Of a stretch of 64,000 nucleotides of DNA, positions 62,502-64,000 are shown in pieces (the first letter of the stretch is position 1; each line of letters opens with the position of its first letter). The notes under the pieces were generated by a model. That model had not been told where the DNA came from, searched no databases, and was given only the letters and a program-made list of their open reading frames with translations. The position numbers and the translations under genes were made by a program. The DNA is from UBA2336 sp046294915 (GTDB lineage Bacteria > Bacteroidota > Bacteroidia > Cytophagales > Cyclobacteriaceae), in the NCBI GenBank assembly GCA_046294915.1, contig JBKBOE010000003.1:11066-75065 (forward strand). The letters run 5' to 3'.

Positions 62502-63585
62502 CTACCGGCACCGTGTTTTCCTGCCATTCTTCGAGGCGTTTGTTCATCAGCGAAAACCAAAGTGGAGGAAGAAGGGCAATCAGAATCATTGTAGGATAGC
62601 CGAAGGGCAACTGTGGACTTTCATCGTAATGATTTAATACCTGGTACCTTTTAATGGCGTTGGCATGATGATCGGAGTGTCGCTGAAGCTGGAACAAAAA
62701 GAAGTTGCTTATCAAATGGCTGGCATTCCAGGAATGCAGTGGGTTAACCCGCTCATACCGGTTGGGCCCAATTTCCTTTCGCTGAATGCCGTAGTGTTCA
62801 ACATAATTCACCAATTCCAGAAGTGTAAATGCAAGAATACTTTGTGCAAAAAAGAAAACCGGAATTTCATATACCGGGCGGTTTAACCACAGGCTGAAAC
62901 CTACCGTTGCTGCCATGCAGAATACGATAGGCATAAGAGCAAACCAAATCATCCGGTTTTTGTAGTGATAGGGTGGTAAACCCTTGCGACTAAGCCTGTT
63001 GTTCTCTAAAACCCAGGCATGGGCATACCCAACAAATACCGAGCGGAACCAGAACCTGTAAAAATTTTCATTTTTTCGTGCAGTGGCCGGGTCTTGCGGA
63101 GTGGCAACATGTACATGGTGACCCTGGTTATGTTCTATGTAGAAGTGCATGTAGCATACGGTCATCAGCAGCATTTTACTGTAGAACCGTTCAAGGTGGC
63201 TTTTCTTATGGCCCAGTTCATGGGCAACGGTAATGCCAATGCCTCCGGTTACCAATGAAAAACCAATGGTAAATCCAACCCACTCAACTACACCATTGAT
63301 GTGCCCGGAGGTAATGGCGTAAAACCCCCAGATCAGAAAAAGTAGCTGGAAGTATGTCCACAAGTAGGTAATAAAGCGGTAGTAAAACGCTTCGCTTATT
63401 TGGTGAATCCGGGAGGGGGGCACATTAGAGGTATCCAGTCCGGTTATCTGATCAATTACCGGGATAATAATAAAGGCAAAAAGAAGGGCAAGGAAATTCC
63501 AGGCCCCATTAAGGTAATAACCGGCAACAACGAGCGCAGGTATTATGAATGCAGTGAAAAAGCCGAGCCTCTTTGCAATTTGCAT
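62494..63585 (-). CDS. alkB: Alkane 1-monooxygenase AlkB
   Basis: 363-residue membrane di-iron hydroxylase with about six helices. All four histidine motifs are there: HELGHK (122-127), EHNQGHH (151-157), NYVEHYG (260-266) and LQRHSDHHA (300-308). It hydroxylates the terminal carbon of medium-chain alkanes or similar chains and needs rubredoxin and a reductase, which are not in this window. A role in fatty-chain or lipid modification is possible as well. Next to it is a LemA-like gene on the same strand. Confidence 0.93.
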   Translation of the reverse strand: MQIAKRLGFFTAFIIPALVVAGYYLNGAWNFLALLFAFIIIPVIDQITGLDTSNVPPSRIHQISEAFYYRFITYLWTYFQLLFLIWGFYAITSGHINGVVEWVGFTIGFSLVTGGIGITVAHELGHKKSHLERFYSKMLLMTVCYMHFYIEHNQGHHVHVATPQDPATARKNENFYRFWFRSVFVGYAHAWVLENNRLSRKGLPPYHYKNRMIWFALMPIVFCMAATVGFSLWLNRPVYEIPVFFFAQSILAFTLLELVNYVEHYGIQRKEIGPNRYERVNPLHSWNASHLISNFFLFQLQRHSDHHANAIKRYQVLNHYDESPQLPFGYPTMILIALLPPLWFSLMNKRLEEWQENTVPVVS

Positions 63586-63603
63586 ACATTAAAAATAAAG
63601 AAA

Positions 63604-63981
63604 CTATTCAGAAACAATATAAAAGAGAGGCTTTTTTTCAGGAGTTAAACTTTGATCAATCTCATGTAAATACTTCCTGTTTACTTCAATAAACTGGTTA
63701 TATGCCTGTGCAGCTCCATCGTAATGGATGCGGTGAGTTTCAATGCGCTGGTCGGTTTGCCTAACCACTTCAAGCAGTTGTTGTAGTACCGAATTGTAAG
63801 CGTAAGCCGGATGCGATTCAGTAAGAGCGATGATCTCTGCTACCAAAGAGTTTGAAGCGAAATCGTATTCGTCCACTACATCCGTGTTAGTCATTGTTTT
63901 TTGCGTGTACCGTATCCGGAGTAGTTGATCGATACGATAGTCGAGTTTATTCAAAACGTCCTGATCAATTTCGTGGGTCAC
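63604..63981 (-). CDS. LemA-like protein, possibly cut by window edge
   Basis: At least 125 residues, mostly helical, with LVAEIIALTESHPAYAYNSVLQQLLEVVRQTDQRIETHRIHYDGAAQAYNQFI, close to the helical core of LemA proteins (paired helices ending in an RxxYNxAVxxYN-like motif). The GTG at 63981 could be the start, but the frame stays open to the end of the window, so an N-terminal membrane segment may be missing. It lies 18 bp upstream of alkB. The function is unknown. Confidence 0.55.
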   Translation of the reverse strand: MTHEIDQDVLNKLDYRIDQLLRIRYTQKTMTNTDVVDEYDFASNSLVAEIIALTESHPAYAYNSVLQQLLEVVRQTDQRIETHRIHYDGAAQAYNQFIEVNRKYLHEIDQSLTPEKKPLFYIVSE

Positions 63982-64000
63982 CTTTAACTCATGTATAATT

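Noticed and set aside
1..64000. tRNA, rRNA, riboswitch, prophage, insertion sequence or defence system
   Set aside because: No sequence in the intergenic regions that I could support as one of these; no transposase, integrase, nuclease or toxin-antitoxin pair among the genes.

Overview
The window is a stretch of chromosome from a Bacteroidota bacterium, most likely order Cytophagales. The evidence is the PorQ component of the type IX secretion system, promoters of the Bacteroidota type (TTG, about 19-21 bp, TAnnTTTG), Bacteroidota-only families (DUF4421, DUF2795, the FtsL-like protein, OlsF-type aminolipid synthase), a PASTA-bearing FtsI inside the dcw cluster, and LPS genes (kdsB, an HtrB/LpxL-type acyltransferase). 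No rRNA, tRNA, CRISPR array, prophage or insertion sequence was seen. Nearly all of the DNA is coding.

Layout. 1-5161: a chain of overlapping genes, lon (5' end cut by the window), porQ, hslU and a DUF4421 outer-membrane protein. 5158-8730: sixA, an HtrB-like acyltransferase and small envelope or hypothetical genes. 8854-14135: a secreted protein made of 5-residue repeats, then a TPR histidine kinase with its NarL-type regulator and a secreted beta-propeller protein. The kinase-regulator-propeller block lies between two copies of a roughly 120-bp repeat that ends in a terminator. 14134-22361: ettA, a DUF2795 gene, ispD, queA, an FtsX-type permease, recA and a lipoprotein-like metalloprotease. 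22459-25004: a PhoB/PhoR-type pair and an RluA-type pseudouridine synthase. 25046-27713: rplM-rpsI-rpsB-tsf. 27793-32388: a secreted hypothetical protein, a two-domain aminolipid acyltransferase, a coiled-coil protein, a conserved hypothetical protein, a 40-residue lipoprotein and cmk. 32466-37014: nqrABCDE without nqrF. 37086-40085: a DUF502 protein, mnmA and a TlpA-like lipoprotein. 40400-56540: the dcw cell-division/cell-wall cluster (mraZ to ftsZ). 56642-63981: a lipoprotein, kdsB, an MBL-fold lipoprotein, an NfeD-type protease, a LysM/double-psi-barrel protein coupled to an OmpA-like protein, alkB and a LemA-like fragment.

How the genes work together. The dcw cluster supplies MurC, MurD, MurE, MurG, MraY, FtsW and FtsI for lipid II synthesis and septal wall building, plus FtsA, FtsZ, FtsQ and FtsL for the divisome. 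murF and ddl are not in it. The DNPR motif of MurE indicates meso-diaminopimelate peptidoglycan. nqrA-E encode five of six subunits of a Na+-pumping NADH dehydrogenase.

The observations most worth a second look are: (1) an in-frame TAA at codon 25 of rpsI, an essential gene that is otherwise intact; (2) a four-helix-bundle (S23/Avd-like) gene inserted between mraZ and rsmH, with repeat DNA on both sides and an apparent new start for rsmH; (3) three 10-bp direct repeats overlapping the mraZ promoter, an apparent MraZ operator; (4) the direct repeats around the kinase/propeller block; (5) the pentameric-repeat secreted protein; (6) the absence of nqrF. None of these amounts to a clearly new defence or mobile system. 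I looked for one and did not see it.
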